From JAWKWH01 sp041582695 (GTDB lineage: Bacteria > Pseudomonadota > Alphaproteobacteria > Rhizobiales > Rhizobiaceae): a DNA stretch of 64,000 nucleotides. The stretch is from the NCBI GenBank assembly GCA_041582695.1, contig JBFIBB010000001.1, forward strand, positions 1 through 64,000, read 5' to 3'. Each line of letters begins with the position of its first letter. Position 1 is the stretch's first letter. Positions 52,000-61,641 of this stretch are shown in pieces. The position numbers and the translations under genes are program-made. The notes beneath the pieces are model-generated. The model did no database searches. It was not told where the DNA came from and saw only the letters and a list, made by a program, of their open reading frames with translations.

Positions 52000-52722
52000 T
52001 CACTCGCCGCCCGTTCTACCGAGATATGCTTTGATCGGCGCCGGCGGGTTGTCGCCAAGCAGGTCTGCCGTCGCGCCTTCCGCGACAATACACCCGGCTT
52101 CCAGAAACAGCACGGAACCGGAAATCCTCCGCGCGTCATCGGGATGGTGGCTGACCATAATTGTGGTCATGCCGTGCTTCGCCTGCAATTCGGACACAAG
52201 ATCTAGCATATCGTCGCGCAGCGCAGGTCCGAGCGAAGCGAACGGTTCGTCAAGCAGCAGCACCGGCTGGTCGCGCACGAGCGCTCGCGCAAGCGCCGCC
52301 CGTTGGCGTTCCCCGCCCGAAAGCTCGGCAGGAAACCGCTTTTCCTTGCCGGAGAGCCCGGTTTGCGCCAGCGCCTTCGACACACGTTCGCGGTCGGTTG
52401 CGGTCAACCGGAGCGACGGCGAACGGCCAAGTCCGACATTCTGCCCGATGTCGAGATGGCCAAACAGGTTGTTCTCCTGAAATACCATTGTCACCGGGCG
52501 TTCATGCGGCGAGAGCACCGTCACATCGCGCCCGCCAATCGATACGGTTCCCGAAGAGGGCGTCTCGAAACCGGCGACAAGGTTCAGGAGCGTCGACTTG
52601 CCGGACCCGCTCGCACCCATCAGGGCAACGATCTCGCCGGCGGCAATTTGCGCGTCGAAGCTGAAATCAGTCTCGCCGTAAGAGAAACGCAGATCTTTCA
52701 GCCGGATCGCAGCGCCGCTCAT
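52000..52722 (-). CDS. thiQ: Thiamine ABC transporter ATP-binding protein ThiQ
   Basis: 240-residue ATPase with Walker A GASGSGKST, signature LSGGERQRAALARAL and Walker B LLLDEPFASLGP followed by the switch His. Context (thiP, thiB and a TPP riboswitch upstream) assigns it to thiamine/thiamine phosphate import. It overlaps thiP by four bases. Confidence 0.94.
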   Translation of the reverse strand: MSGAAIRLKDLRFSYGETDFSFDAQIAAGEIVALMGASGSGKSTLLNLVAGFETPSSGTVSIGGRDVTVLSPHERPVTMVFQENNLFGHLDIGQNVGLGRSPSLRLTATDRERVSKALAQTGLSGKEKRFPAELSGGERQRAALARALVRDQPVLLLDEPFASLGPALRDDMLDLVSELQAKHGMTTIMVSHHPDDARRISGSVLFLEAGCIVAEGATADLLGDNPPAPIKAYLGRTGGE

Positions 52723-54371
52723 CTCCTGTCTCCGATCCTGCCGGCAAACGTCATGAGCAGGAGTGTCATGACGCCGAGGATCAATGCAAGTCCGGCGGCG
52801 TCGGCGGTCCGGTAACTGCCGAGCCGCGCCAGAAGCAGATAGGGCAGCGTCTGCACCTGCTCGCTGCCGAACAGCGCGATCACGCCGAGATCGCCAAGCG
52901 ACAATGCCATCGCAAATGCGAAACCGGCCAGAAGAGGCCGCTTCAGCACCGGCCAGTCGATCAGGCGCAAGCGGTTCAGACCGCTGATCCCCAGCGAGGC
53001 GGCTAGGCGGTCGTGTCGCGAAGCGGCGGCGTCATGGGCGGGTCTGATGGTACGGACGACAAACGGCATCGCCATTGCCGAATTCACGCACACGACCATC
53101 AAAGGCGCGATTGCAAAGACATCGCCGACATGGCGGACAAGAACGAACCAACCCGCTCCGATGACGATCGGCGGCACCACGAGGATCAGCGCGGCGCCGG
53201 AGTCGCAAAGCCGCTCCAACAACAAGGCTCGGCCATAGCGTCCGCGTGCTGCCGCCAGCCGGTATCGCGCCGAAACGAGAGAAAGGGACAGGGCTGCCGA
53301 AAGCGCCGCAGCGAACAGCGCCAGCATCAGGCTCGTCGCCGCGGCCTTGAGCACGGCACTCTCGCCCGCAAGCCTGACAAGGTCGGCCTGCATTCCGGCC
53401 GCAACGATAGCCGCCATCGGACCCAGGACGAAAAGCGCTGCCATGGCAAGGACTGCCGTGTTGGCAATTGTTTCGCCCTTTCCGGGCGCGGCAAACCGGC
53501 GGCTGACAACCGAGAGCGTCCCTGCCTCGAAGAACCGGCCGCCGATCCGCGCGAGTGCGAAAACGAGCGCGCCAGTCAGTGCCAGTTGCAACAGCGTCAG
53601 GCCGACCGCCCTCGCCGGATCGAAATCGAAGCGCAGTGCCTGGTAAATCGCCACCTCCAGCGTGGTCGCCGCCGGTCCGCCGCCAAGCGTGAGCACAATC
53701 ACGAAGGAAGTCACGCACAGCATGAAAACAAGTCCGGAAACACCGGCCATCGCGGACCTGGCAACTGGCCATTCGATCAACCGCCACTGCGCCCGTCCGT
53801 TCATGCCGAGCTGGCTTGCGAGCCGCCAATGATCGGCGGGAACGGTTTCCAGTGTTTCGAGAAATAGCCGGGCGGCAAGCGGCAGATTGAAGAACACATG
53901 CGCGATCAGTATCCCTCCGAGCCCGTAGATACCGGGCCAGCGTCCCTCCGTCAGAAGCGACAGCGGCTCGGCCAGGAATCCCGCGCGTCCGTAAAGCGCA
54001 AGAACGCCGAGCGCTGCCACGATGGCAGGTAGCGCCAACGGTACCGCAAACAGGCGAAGCAGCATTCCACGGCCGGGAAAGGCCGGATGGCGCGACAGGG
54101 CGCGGGCTACCGCGAGTCCGGGAAGAACCGAAAGCAATGTCGACAGCGCCGCTTGCCATAGCGTGAAACCGGCAATCCGCATGGTCTGCGCATCGAAAAG
54201 CGCAAAGGCGGTCCGCCAGTTGTCCGCAGCTTCAATTACCAGCCCGGCAAGCGCACCACCGCAAAGCAGCGCCAGAAAAGCGAGCGTCATCTTGCCAGGC
54301 CATACTCCGGTCTCGGCCAGGCGCGCTCGCGCGTTTTCCCCAGCGGTCAGCGCCCCATCACCTTCAGCCAT
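52719..54371 (-). CDS. thiP: Thiamine ABC transporter permease ThiP
   Basis: 550-residue permease with two fused membrane halves, each carrying an EAA-like coupling loop (AASRHDRLAASLGISG in the second; DHWRLASQLGMNGRAQW in the first). About 12 hydrophobic segments are visible. The fused form is typical of ThiP and ferric-iron permeases; riboswitch and thiB decide for thiamine. It overlaps the end of thiB by 25 bases. Confidence 0.93.
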   Translation of the reverse strand: MAEGDGALTAGENARARLAETGVWPGKMTLAFLALLCGGALAGLVIEAADNWRTAFALFDAQTMRIAGFTLWQAALSTLLSVLPGLAVARALSRHPAFPGRGMLLRLFAVPLALPAIVAALGVLALYGRAGFLAEPLSLLTEGRWPGIYGLGGILIAHVFFNLPLAARLFLETLETVPADHWRLASQLGMNGRAQWRLIEWPVARSAMAGVSGLVFMLCVTSFVIVLTLGGGPAATTLEVAIYQALRFDFDPARAVGLTLLQLALTGALVFALARIGGRFFEAGTLSVVSRRFAAPGKGETIANTAVLAMAALFVLGPMAAIVAAGMQADLVRLAGESAVLKAAATSLMLALFAAALSAALSLSLVSARYRLAAARGRYGRALLLERLCDSGAALILVVPPIVIGAGWFVLVRHVGDVFAIAPLMVVCVNSAMAMPFVVRTIRPAHDAAASRHDRLAASLGISGLNRLRLIDWPVLKRPLLAGFAFAMALSLGDLGVIALFGSEQVQTLPYLLLARLGSYRTADAAGLALILGVMTLLLMTFAGRIGDRR

Positions 54372-55351
54372 TCATCGACCCAGGCCTTTCGGCTTTCCTC
54401 CACCTCCCCGGCACTGAACAGCAGCGTCTTCGACTGCTGAACGAGCTTGCCGAAATCGGGGTTCAGCGGTTTGTCGGTCTTGCCGGCCGGAAACATCCAG
54501 TTGGTTTCCGGAATGACGTCCTGGAAGCCGGGACCGGTCATGAAGGAAAGGAACTGAGCCGACAAAGGATTGGCAGCACCTTTCGACGTCAAACCCGCCA
54601 CCTCGATCTGCTGGTAATGTCCCTCGGTGAATGCCGCCGCCTGATAGCGCTCGGAACCCTCCGCGATCATGTGATAGGCCGGCGACGTGGTGTACGACAG
54701 CACCATTTCGGCTTCGCCATTGGTGAACAGGCCGTAGGCCTCGCTCCATCCGGGCGTTACCGTCAGCACCTTGTCCTTCAGCCGGGACCAGGCTTCGCCC
54801 GCCTGGTCGCCGAAAACGGCGCGCATCCAAAGCACAAGCCCGAGCCCCGGAGTCGAGGTACGCGGGTCCTGGATGACGATTTTCGCGTCGCCCTGCATGT
54901 CGACGAGCTCCGCCAGGCTACTCGGCGGGTTTTTGAGCTTTTCGGTATCGTAGACAACGGCGAAATATCCGTAGTCGAACGGCACGAAGGTGTCGTCCGT
55001 CCAGCCGCCGGGCACATCGACATTGCCAAGATCGATCCCGTGCTTCGCAAACAGCCCGGTCGCCGCTGCTTCCGCTGTCAGGTTGGTGTCGAGGCCGAGT
55101 ACGATGTCTGCGCCCGTTGCCTCGCCCTCAAGCTTCAGCCGGTTGAGCAGCGCCACCCCGTCGGCAACGGCAACGAACTTCAGGTCGCATCCGCATTGTG
55201 CTTCGAAATTTTGCTCGACTGCAGGGCCCGGGCCCCATTCGGCGGTAAAGCTTTCGTAGGTGTATATGGTAAGCGTCTCCGCGGCGTTTGCGGCGGTGAA
55301 TGTTGCCGCCAGCGCGGCGATTGTCGTCGTGATCAGTGTTTTCAAGCGCAT
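54347..55351 (-). CDS. thiB: Thiamine ABC transporter substrate-binding protein ThiB
   Basis: 334-residue periplasmic binding protein with signal peptide at 1-23 (cleavage near ANAAE). LTIYTYESFTAEWGPGPAVE, WTDDTFVPFDYGYFAVVYD and VLSYTTSPAYH fit ThiB, which binds thiamine and its phosphates. The ATG at 55351 has a near-perfect AAGGAGG six bases upstream and is chosen over one at 55366. It is the first gene after the TPP riboswitch. Confidence 0.95.
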   Translation of the reverse strand: MRLKTLITTTIAALAATFTAANAAETLTIYTYESFTAEWGPGPAVEQNFEAQCGCDLKFVAVADGVALLNRLKLEGEATGADIVLGLDTNLTAEAAATGLFAKHGIDLGNVDVPGGWTDDTFVPFDYGYFAVVYDTEKLKNPPSSLAELVDMQGDAKIVIQDPRTSTPGLGLVLWMRAVFGDQAGEAWSRLKDKVLTVTPGWSEAYGLFTNGEAEMVLSYTTSPAYHMIAEGSERYQAAAFTEGHYQQIEVAGLTSKGAANPLSAQFLSFMTGPGFQDVIPETNWMFPAGKTDKPLNPDFGKLVQQSKTLLFSAGEVEESRKAWVDEWLKVMGR

Positions 55352-55404
55352 CGGCGCCTCCTTCATCTGGTTGATGGAAAGATCGAAGCGCCTTTTTCAA
55401 GGTA

Positions 55405-55510
55405 GCATCTAATCCCTCCGCCGGTACAAACCGGATCAGGTTCAGCGGGTTGGCCGCGCCTTGGGCGTTGGCCTCTCAGCCGGATTGCGAACGCATCCGG
55501 CACCCCGTTA
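55405..55510 (-). promoter_or_regulatory. TPP riboswitch (THI element) upstream of thiBPQ
   Basis: Minus strand shows the conserved thi-box parts in order: GGGGTGCC, GGCTGAGAGG, then AACCCGCTGAACCTGATC, the GGTTTGTACCGG stem and CGGAGGGATTAG. It ends about 55 bases before the thiB start. Binding of thiamine pyrophosphate should turn off thiBPQ expression. GGCGC (55388-55392) can pair with GCGCC (55353-55357) bordering the thiB Shine-Dalgarno, which fits control of translation (inference). Confidence 0.96.
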
Positions 55511-55591
55511 GAGCAGGACGAAACCTAGTCCGGCTCTTCCACACATGCAAGTGCCATTTGACCCGGACTGCGCACGTGATAGAGCGGCGCC

Positions 55592-56227
55592 ATGAACCGC
55601 TTTGTCATTTTGCTGGACGGCGACCTGACGATAACGTCCCGCCTGAAAGATCAGGTCGGCGGCCTCCGCGCGATCGCTGCCGATGGCGGCATTCGCCATG
55701 CCGATTCACTGGAAATCACGCCCGAGCTCTGGCTCGGCGATTTCGATTCTTCCCCCGACAATGTCGCGGACCACCTTAACTCCGTTCCGCGCATTGCTTA
55801 CCCGGCTGACAAGGATGTGACCGACGGCGAAATCGCCATAGATGCGGCGATCGAACGCGGCGCAACCGAGCTGATGCTTGTCGGCGCTTTCGGCGGCGCC
55901 CGCGCGGATCACGCTTTGCTGCACAAGCTGGTCGCGCTGAAGCTGGCCGCAAGAGGCGTGCCCGTCCTGCTGACCGACGGCGTGCAGGAAGGCTGCCCGG
56001 TTTTACCCGGAAAGCACGAATTCGACCTGCCGCGGGGAACCTTGTTCAGCCTCGTCGGAATTACCGGGCTTTCCGGCCTGACGATCAGCGGCGCCAAATG
56101 GCCGCTTGCGTCGGTCGAAGTGCCGCTTGGTTCCTCCCTGACGCTGTCGAACCAAGTCGACGGACGACTGCGGATCGAACTGAAAAGCGGCCAGGCGCTT
56201 CTTATCGCGCAAGTGGGACGTTCCTGA
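55592..56227 (+). CDS. thiN: Thiamine diphosphokinase
   Basis: 211-residue thiamine pyrophosphokinase making TPP from thiamine and ATP. LLDGDLT, the IAADGG stretch, LGDFDS, PADKDVTDGEIAI (DKDxTD motif), and GGARADHAL are family-specific; the C-terminal TPK B1 domain follows. It is divergent from thiBPQ, across the TPP riboswitch, so uptake and activation of thiamine face each other. Some annotations use tnr3/thi80 for this function. Confidence 0.94.
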   Translation: MNRFVILLDGDLTITSRLKDQVGGLRAIAADGGIRHADSLEITPELWLGDFDSSPDNVADHLNSVPRIAYPADKDVTDGEIAIDAAIERGATELMLVGAFGGARADHALLHKLVALKLAARGVPVLLTDGVQEGCPVLPGKHEFDLPRGTLFSLVGITGLSGLTISGAKWPLASVEVPLGSSLTLSNQVDGRLRIELKSGQALLIAQVGRS

Positions 56228-56231
56228 ACCA

Positions 56232-58046
56232 ATGGCGCCGCCGCTGCTCAATCTGGATGGCATCCAGCTTACCTTTGGCGGTACGCCGCTGCTGGACGGC
56301 GCCAGCCTGATCGCGGCCGAAAGCGACCGTATTGCCCTTGTCGGCCGCAACGGATCCGGCAAATCGACGATGCTGAAATTCGCCGCCGGCCTGGTGGAAG
56401 CACAAGGCGGTAGTGTGTTCGTTCAGCCTGGAGCAACGCTGCGTTACCTGGAGCAGGCTCCAGACATGGCGGGCTTTGTGGACGTCCATGCTTATGTGGC
56501 GTCAGGCCTTGGTCCGGCTGACGATCCCTACCGCGCCGACTATCTGCTCGAACATCTGGGTCTTTCCGGCAACGAGGAGCCCGCTACGCTCTCAGGCGGC
56601 GAGGCGCGCCGCGCCGCACTTGCCCGCGTTCTGGCGCCATCGCCTGATATCCTGCTGCTCGACGAGCCGACGAACCATCTCGATCTTGCGACGATCGAAT
56701 GGCTTGAAGCAGAGTTGAACCGCATGTCGAGCGCGGTCGTCGTTATCTCGCACGACAGGCGATTTCTGGAAAATATCAGCCGTGCGACCGTCTGGCTCGA
56801 CCGCGGCCGCACGAAACGGCTCGACCGCGGTTTTGCCCATTTCGAGGAATGGCGCGATAAGCTTCTGGAGGAGGAAGAACGCGACGCCCACAAGCTCGGC
56901 CGGCAAATCGTACGTGAGGAACACTGGCTGCGTTACGGCGTGACCGCAAGGCGCAAGCGCAATATGCGCCGGCTTGGCGAGTTGCAGGCGCTGCGCGAGG
57001 CCCACCGAAACCGCATCCGCCCCACCGGCGCGGTAAAGCTGGCCGCAAGCGAGGGTCGCGAGGCCGGAAAACTGGTCATCGAAGCCAGGGCGATCTCCAA
57101 ATCCTACGGCGATCTGGCGCTTGTCCGCGACTTCTCCACACGTATCCAGCGTGGCGACCGCATTGGCCTTGTCGGACCAAACGGCGTCGGCAAGACGACG
57201 CTGCTTCGGATGCTCACCGGTGAGCTCGAGCCTGATGGCGGAACCATAAGGCACGGCGCCAATCTGCAGTTTTCCACGCTCGACCAGCGTCGCGACAGTC
57301 TCGATCCCGCGCAATCGCTGGCCGATTACCTGACTGGCGGACGCAGCGACCAGGTCAGTGTAAACGGCGAGGCCCGTCACGTTGTCTCCTATCTGAAAGA
57401 TTTTCTGTTCAAGCCCGAGCAGGCTGGCACGCCGGTGCGTGAGTTGTCGGGCGGCGAACGCGCCCGCCTGGTGCTTGCCCGCATTCTCGCCAAGCCCTCC
57501 AACGTCCTGGTGTTGGACGAACCGACCAACGATCTTGACATGGAGACGCTCGACCTGCTGCAGGAATTGGTCGCAGGATATTCCGGCACCGTGCTTCTGG
57601 TCAGCCACGACCGCGATTTTCTCGACCGCACTGTCTCCTCAACCATCGCGCCGGAAGGCGATGGCCGCTGGCTCGAATATGCCGGCGGCTATGCCGACAT
57701 GCTGGTGCAACGCAGTATGCTGCCGGGCGGGCGCGCCGTCGGAAACAGCAAGGCCGAACGCGCGGAAAGCAAAAAGCTGCCTGTCAAGGAGCCGGCAAGG
57801 GCAAAGGCGAAGAAACTGTCGTTCAAACAGAAATATGCGCTCGAAACCCTGCCCGGCCGCATGGAAGCTTTGGCAGCGGAAATCGCCGCGCTCGAGACCA
57901 GACTTGCCGATCCGAATTTCTACGAAACCGATCCGGGCGGTTTCAGAAGAACAGCCGAAACGCTTGATGATCGGCGTGCCGAACTGTCATCTGCTGAAGA
58001 AGAATGGCTGGAGTTGGAAATGCTGCGCGAGGCGCTGGAAAACTGA
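56232..58046 (+). CDS. ABC-F family ATPase (Uup-like)
   Basis: 604-residue protein with two ATPase domains and no membrane part. Domain 1: GRNGSGKST, LSGGEARRAALARVL, LLLDEPTNHLDL. Domain 2: GPNGVGKTT, LSGGERARLVLARIL, LVLDEPTNDLDM. An arm/linker with Arg-rich helices (ARRKRNMRRLGELQ) separates them and a C-terminal coiled coil (about residues 515-604) follows, as in Uup. ABC-F proteins act on ribosomes or translocation intermediates. It begins 5 bases after thiN, so a shared transcript is likely. Confidence 0.92.
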   Translation: MAPPLLNLDGIQLTFGGTPLLDGASLIAAESDRIALVGRNGSGKSTMLKFAAGLVEAQGGSVFVQPGATLRYLEQAPDMAGFVDVHAYVASGLGPADDPYRADYLLEHLGLSGNEEPATLSGGEARRAALARVLAPSPDILLLDEPTNHLDLATIEWLEAELNRMSSAVVVISHDRRFLENISRATVWLDRGRTKRLDRGFAHFEEWRDKLLEEEERDAHKLGRQIVREEHWLRYGVTARRKRNMRRLGELQALREAHRNRIRPTGAVKLAASEGREAGKLVIEARAISKSYGDLALVRDFSTRIQRGDRIGLVGPNGVGKTTLLRMLTGELEPDGGTIRHGANLQFSTLDQRRDSLDPAQSLADYLTGGRSDQVSVNGEARHVVSYLKDFLFKPEQAGTPVRELSGGERARLVLARILAKPSNVLVLDEPTNDLDMETLDLLQELVAGYSGTVLLVSHDRDFLDRTVSSTIAPEGDGRWLEYAGGYADMLVQRSMLPGGRAVGNSKAERAESKKLPVKEPARAKAKKLSFKQKYALETLPGRMEALAAEIAALETRLADPNFYETDPGGFRRTAETLDDRRAELSSAEEEWLELEMLREALEN

Positions 58047-58202
58047 CGGCGCGGCCCGTATCACCACCTGAAATCCGTGTAGCAATACTTCTCGCGCAGA
58101 AGCCGGCCTTGGGTCTATCATCCACTGCGGCAACATTTCGGCCGGCAATGGCTGCCGGACGCCGGTCGAAGTCCAGAAGAAACCTAAGCGCGGGGCGGGA
58201 CA

Positions 58203-59150
58203 ATGACACTTCGCAATCAGGTCTATCGCATGCTCGAGCGCCCCGACCGCCGCGAACCGGTTGGCAGGGCGGTGGACATATTTCTGATCACGCTGATCAT
58301 CGTGAACCTGTTGTCGGTCGTGTTCGAGACGGTCGACTGGTTCTATGCAGACTACCGGCTTTGGTTCATCACCATCGAAGTCGTGTCGGTGGCCATATTC
58401 ACCGTGGAGTACCTGGCCCGGATTTGGTGTTGTGTCGAGCAGGATCCGGATAAACCGGCAAGCTCCCAGCGCATCGGTTTTGCGCTGACGCCTCTGGCGC
58501 TGATCGATCTGCTTGCAATTGCGCCATTCTATCTCGCGTTTCTCGTTACCATAGATCTGCGGGTTTTGCGCGTACTGCGATTGCTGCGCATATTCAAGAT
58601 GACCCGTTACTCCAGCGCCATGACCATGCTGCTCGACGTGTTCCGCCAGGAGGCAAGCGCTTTCGTTGCCGGATTTTTCATTCTGGTCGTCCTGCTTGTC
58701 CTGGCCGCAAGCGGCGAATACCTCGTCGAACACTCCGCGCAACCCGACAAGTTCGGCTCAATCCCCGAAGCGATGTGGTGGGCGGTCGCCACGCTGACCA
58801 CGGTCGGTTATGGCGATGTCACGCCGGTCACTCCCCTCGGCAAGCTGTTCGGCGCGCTCGTTACGATCATCGGCATCGGCATGGCTGCGCTTCCGGCAGG
58901 CATACTGGCGAGCGGCCTTGCCGATCAGCTCCGGCGCAAGCGCGAGGCGCTGGCCGAGCAGTACCGCCTGGCCCTGCAGGACGGCAAGGTGGATGCGGAG
59001 GAAAAGGAGGCTCTAGAGGAATTCCGCAAGTCGCTCGGCCTGAGCAAGGCGCTTGCCAGCGAAGTCCTCGACAAGATGAGGAAGCGGGGGCCCGATGTCG
59101 GCCAGCGCTTCTGCCCGCATTGCGGCTCCGAATTGGGGCACGGGCACTAG
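58203..59150 (+). CDS. Voltage-gated-type potassium channel with C-terminal CxxC/HxH tail
   Basis: 315-residue six-helix ion channel. S4 carries Arg at 120, 123, 126, 129 and Lys132 (every third residue), a voltage-sensor pattern. The pore has the potassium filter TVGYGD at 200-205, after pore helix MWWAVATLTT. The cytoplasmic tail holds a helical SHOCT-like segment (about 245-282) and ends CPHCGSELGHGH (Cys304, Cys307, His313, His315), a possible metal site. Homologous to Kv/KvAP-like bacterial channels; physiological role unknown. Confidence 0.9.
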   Translation: MTLRNQVYRMLERPDRREPVGRAVDIFLITLIIVNLLSVVFETVDWFYADYRLWFITIEVVSVAIFTVEYLARIWCCVEQDPDKPASSQRIGFALTPLALIDLLAIAPFYLAFLVTIDLRVLRVLRLLRIFKMTRYSSAMTMLLDVFRQEASAFVAGFFILVVLLVLAASGEYLVEHSAQPDKFGSIPEAMWWAVATLTTVGYGDVTPVTPLGKLFGALVTIIGIGMAALPAGILASGLADQLRRKREALAEQYRLALQDGKVDAEEKEALEEFRKSLGLSKALASEVLDKMRKRGPDVGQRFCPHCGSELGHGH

Positions 59151-59273
59151 AAATCGGCGACCTGCGGGTTTTGGACTGCTTCCATCACCTGTAATACGAT
59201 GGCGGTGTTGACCTTCGCGCGACGTTGATGAACTGTCTCGCGCACCAGAAACGGGAAATCGGAACCAGACCCC

Positions 59274-59873
59274 ATGGCCGGCACAGCTCTCATCGTCATC
59301 GATGTCCAGAATGACTTCTGCCCCGGCGGCGCATTGGCTGTGCCCGGTGGTGACGAGGTGGTGCCGGAGATCAATGCGCTCATTGCTTCTTCAGAGCATG
59401 TCATCCTAACTCAGGACTGGCATCCCGCCGGCCATTCGAGCTTCGCTTCGAGCCATCCGGGCAAAAACCCGTTCGAAACCACGCCGATGCCCTATGGCGA
59501 ACAGACGCTGTGGCCGGACCATTGTATCCAGGGAACACTGGGCGCCGACTTCCATGCCGGGTTGAACTGGACCAAGGCCGAACTTGTAATCCGCAAGGGA
59601 TTTCGGCCGCAGATTGACAGCTATTCCGCGTTTTTCGAGAACGACCGCACTACGCCAACCGGCCTTGGAGGCTATCTTGCGGAGCGCGGCATCGGATCGA
59701 TCACCCTCGCCGGTCTCGCAACCGATTTCTGCGTCGCCTTCTCGGCGCTCGACGCGGCAAAGCTCGGCCTTTCCGTCGTGGTCAGACTGTCGGCGTGCCG
59801 TGGCATCGATCTTGACGGCTCGGTCGACGCGATGTGCGCCGCCATGCGCGATGCAGGGGTCCGGTTGACCTGA
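59274..59873 (+). CDS. pncA: Nicotinamidase PncA
   Basis: 199-residue isochorismatase-fold hydrolase converting nicotinamide to nicotinate. Catalytic triad Asp10 (VIDVQNDF), Lys108 (VIRKGF) and Cys153 (ATDFCV); metal ligands Asp48, His50 and His83 (QDWHP, WPDHC). The usual EDACRGID reads RLSACRGID, a small change. Followed by pncB on the same strand (54-base gap), forming an NAD-salvage pair that feeds NadD. Confidence 0.96.
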   Translation: MAGTALIVIDVQNDFCPGGALAVPGGDEVVPEINALIASSEHVILTQDWHPAGHSSFASSHPGKNPFETTPMPYGEQTLWPDHCIQGTLGADFHAGLNWTKAELVIRKGFRPQIDSYSAFFENDRTTPTGLGGYLAERGIGSITLAGLATDFCVAFSALDAAKLGLSVVVRLSACRGIDLDGSVDAMCAAMRDAGVRLT

Positions 59874-59927
59874 TCGCCCCGTTTCAGCGACACTTATCCC
59901 AACACAGGACGCGGCAGGAATATTGCA

Positions 59928-61232
59928 ATGACCAAGACCGACATCGCACGCCGCGTGTACAATCACACTTGGAAGCTCGACCCGATCGTCCGCAGCCTGC
60001 TGGACACCGATTTCTACAAACTTCTGATGCTGCAGATGATCTGGAAGCTGCATCGCGATGTCGACACCACCTTCACCCTGATCAATCGCAAGAAGGCGGT
60101 TCGGCTTGCCGAGGACATCTCGGTCGACGAACTGCGCGATCAGCTCGACCATGCCCGCACGCTACGCTTTGCCAAGAAGGAGATGATCTGGCTTGCCGGT
60201 AACACGTTCTATGGCCGGAAACAGATTTTCAGTCCCGATTTCCTTTCCTGGCTCGAAGATTTCCGGCTGCCCGAATACGAGCTTTCGGTCGTGGACGGGC
60301 AATTCGACCTCCAGTTCCATGGCCCATGGACGCATGCCATGATGTGGGAAATTCCCGCGCTCGCAATCATCAACGAAATGCGCTCGCGCGCGGCAATGCG
60401 GCGTTTCGGCCCCTTTGCGCTCGATGTTCTTTATGCACGCGCGAAATCCAAGACCTGGGAAAAGGTCGAGCGCCTGAAGCGGCTGCCAGGCCTGCGCATT
60501 TCCGACTTCGGAACCAGGCGCCGCCACTCGTTTCTTTGGCAGCGATGGTGCGTGGAAGCTCTGAAGGAAGGTATCGGCAATGCTTTTACGGGCACGTCGA
60601 ACGTGCTTCTCGCCATGGACACAGACCTTGAAGCTCTGGGGACCAATGCGCATGAGTTGCCGATGGTCTACGCGGCGCTCGCCAACAGCGATGAGGAGCG
60701 GCTCGATTCTCCCTACCGGGTGCTGGAAGACTGGAACAAGCTCTATGGCGGCAATCTGCTGATTGTCTTGCCCGATACGTTCGGCACGGCCGCCTTCCTT
60801 CGCCGCGCGCCGGACTGGGTGGCTGACTGGACGGGATTCCGTCCCGACAGCGCGCCTCCGATTGCGGGAGGAGATCGCATCATCGAATGGTGGCGCGAAC
60901 GCGGTCGCGACCCGACCGAAAAGCTGATCGTCTTTTCCGATGGGCTGGATGTTGACACGATCATCGAAGCTTACAGCCACTTCTATGGCCGTGTCCGAAT
61001 GACTTTCGGTTGGGGAACAAACCTGACCAACGATTTCGAAGGCTGCCTGCCCGACGGCGGCAATTCGCTGAACCCGATTTCGCTGGTTTGCAAGGTGAGC
61101 TCGGCAAACGGCCGGCCGGCGGTGAAGCTTTCAGACAATCCGCGCAAGGCGACCGGCGATCCCGCGGAAGTCGAGCGCTATCTGAAACTTTTCGGCACGG
61201 AAGAGAGAATCGAGCGCGCCGTCAAGGTCTGA
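59928..61232 (+). CDS. pncB: Nicotinate phosphoribosyltransferase PncB
   Basis: 434-residue enzyme making nicotinate mononucleotide from nicotinate, PRPP and ATP. LLDTDFYKLLMLQ near the N-terminus (substrate loop), RISDFGTRRRHSFLWQ (catalytic His), FTGTSNVLLA and VFSDGLDVDTI are diagnostic. Completes salvage with PncA and NadD in this same window. Confidence 0.97.
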   Translation: MTKTDIARRVYNHTWKLDPIVRSLLDTDFYKLLMLQMIWKLHRDVDTTFTLINRKKAVRLAEDISVDELRDQLDHARTLRFAKKEMIWLAGNTFYGRKQIFSPDFLSWLEDFRLPEYELSVVDGQFDLQFHGPWTHAMMWEIPALAIINEMRSRAAMRRFGPFALDVLYARAKSKTWEKVERLKRLPGLRISDFGTRRRHSFLWQRWCVEALKEGIGNAFTGTSNVLLAMDTDLEALGTNAHELPMVYAALANSDEERLDSPYRVLEDWNKLYGGNLLIVLPDTFGTAAFLRRAPDWVADWTGFRPDSAPPIAGGDRIIEWWRERGRDPTEKLIVFSDGLDVDTIIEAYSHFYGRVRMTFGWGTNLTNDFEGCLPDGGNSLNPISLVCKVSSANGRPAVKLSDNPRKATGDPAEVERYLKLFGTEERIERAVKV

Positions 61233-61251
61233 CGCGGGCTTGCGTCGGCTT

Positions 61252-61632
61252 TCAGCCGGATTTGCGCTCTCCCGCCGGTTGGGCCAACTGCATCGCCACT
61301 GCCTCCATGCGCTCAGCGAGCCCGCTCAACACGCCGGTCACGGCGGCATCGTTCTTGTCGGCTTTGATCAGCGCCTCGTCGCGCGTCTTGCGCAACGTCT
61401 CCACTTCGCTTTCCATGCCGCGCACGCGTTTCTGCAATTCGGCCAGTTCGTCCATCACCATGATGCCCGCCATCACGGTCAGGCGCTGATCGCCTATTTC
61501 GCCGAACGAGGCCTTGAGATGCGCGACATATTTGTCGAATTTCGAGGCGAGGTTTTCGAGATGTTCCTCCTGGCCTTCGTCGCAGGCCATACGGTAGGCT
61601 TTTCCATCAATGTAAACAGTCACTTGTGCCAT
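61252..61632 (-). CDS. zapA: Cell-division protein ZapA
   Basis: 126-residue FtsZ-ring stabilising protein. The N-terminal globular part (VTVYIDGKAYRMACDEGQEEHLENLA) and the long C-terminal coiled coil (residues 60-105) match ZapA. It follows the DUF4164 gene by 9 bases. Convergent with pncB. Confidence 0.93.
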   Translation of the reverse strand: MAQVTVYIDGKAYRMACDEGQEEHLENLASKFDKYVAHLKASFGEIGDQRLTVMAGIMVMDELAELQKRVRGMESEVETLRKTRDEALIKADKNDAAVTGVLSGLAERMEAVAMQLAQPAGERKSG

Positions 61633-61641
61633 GGTTCAATC

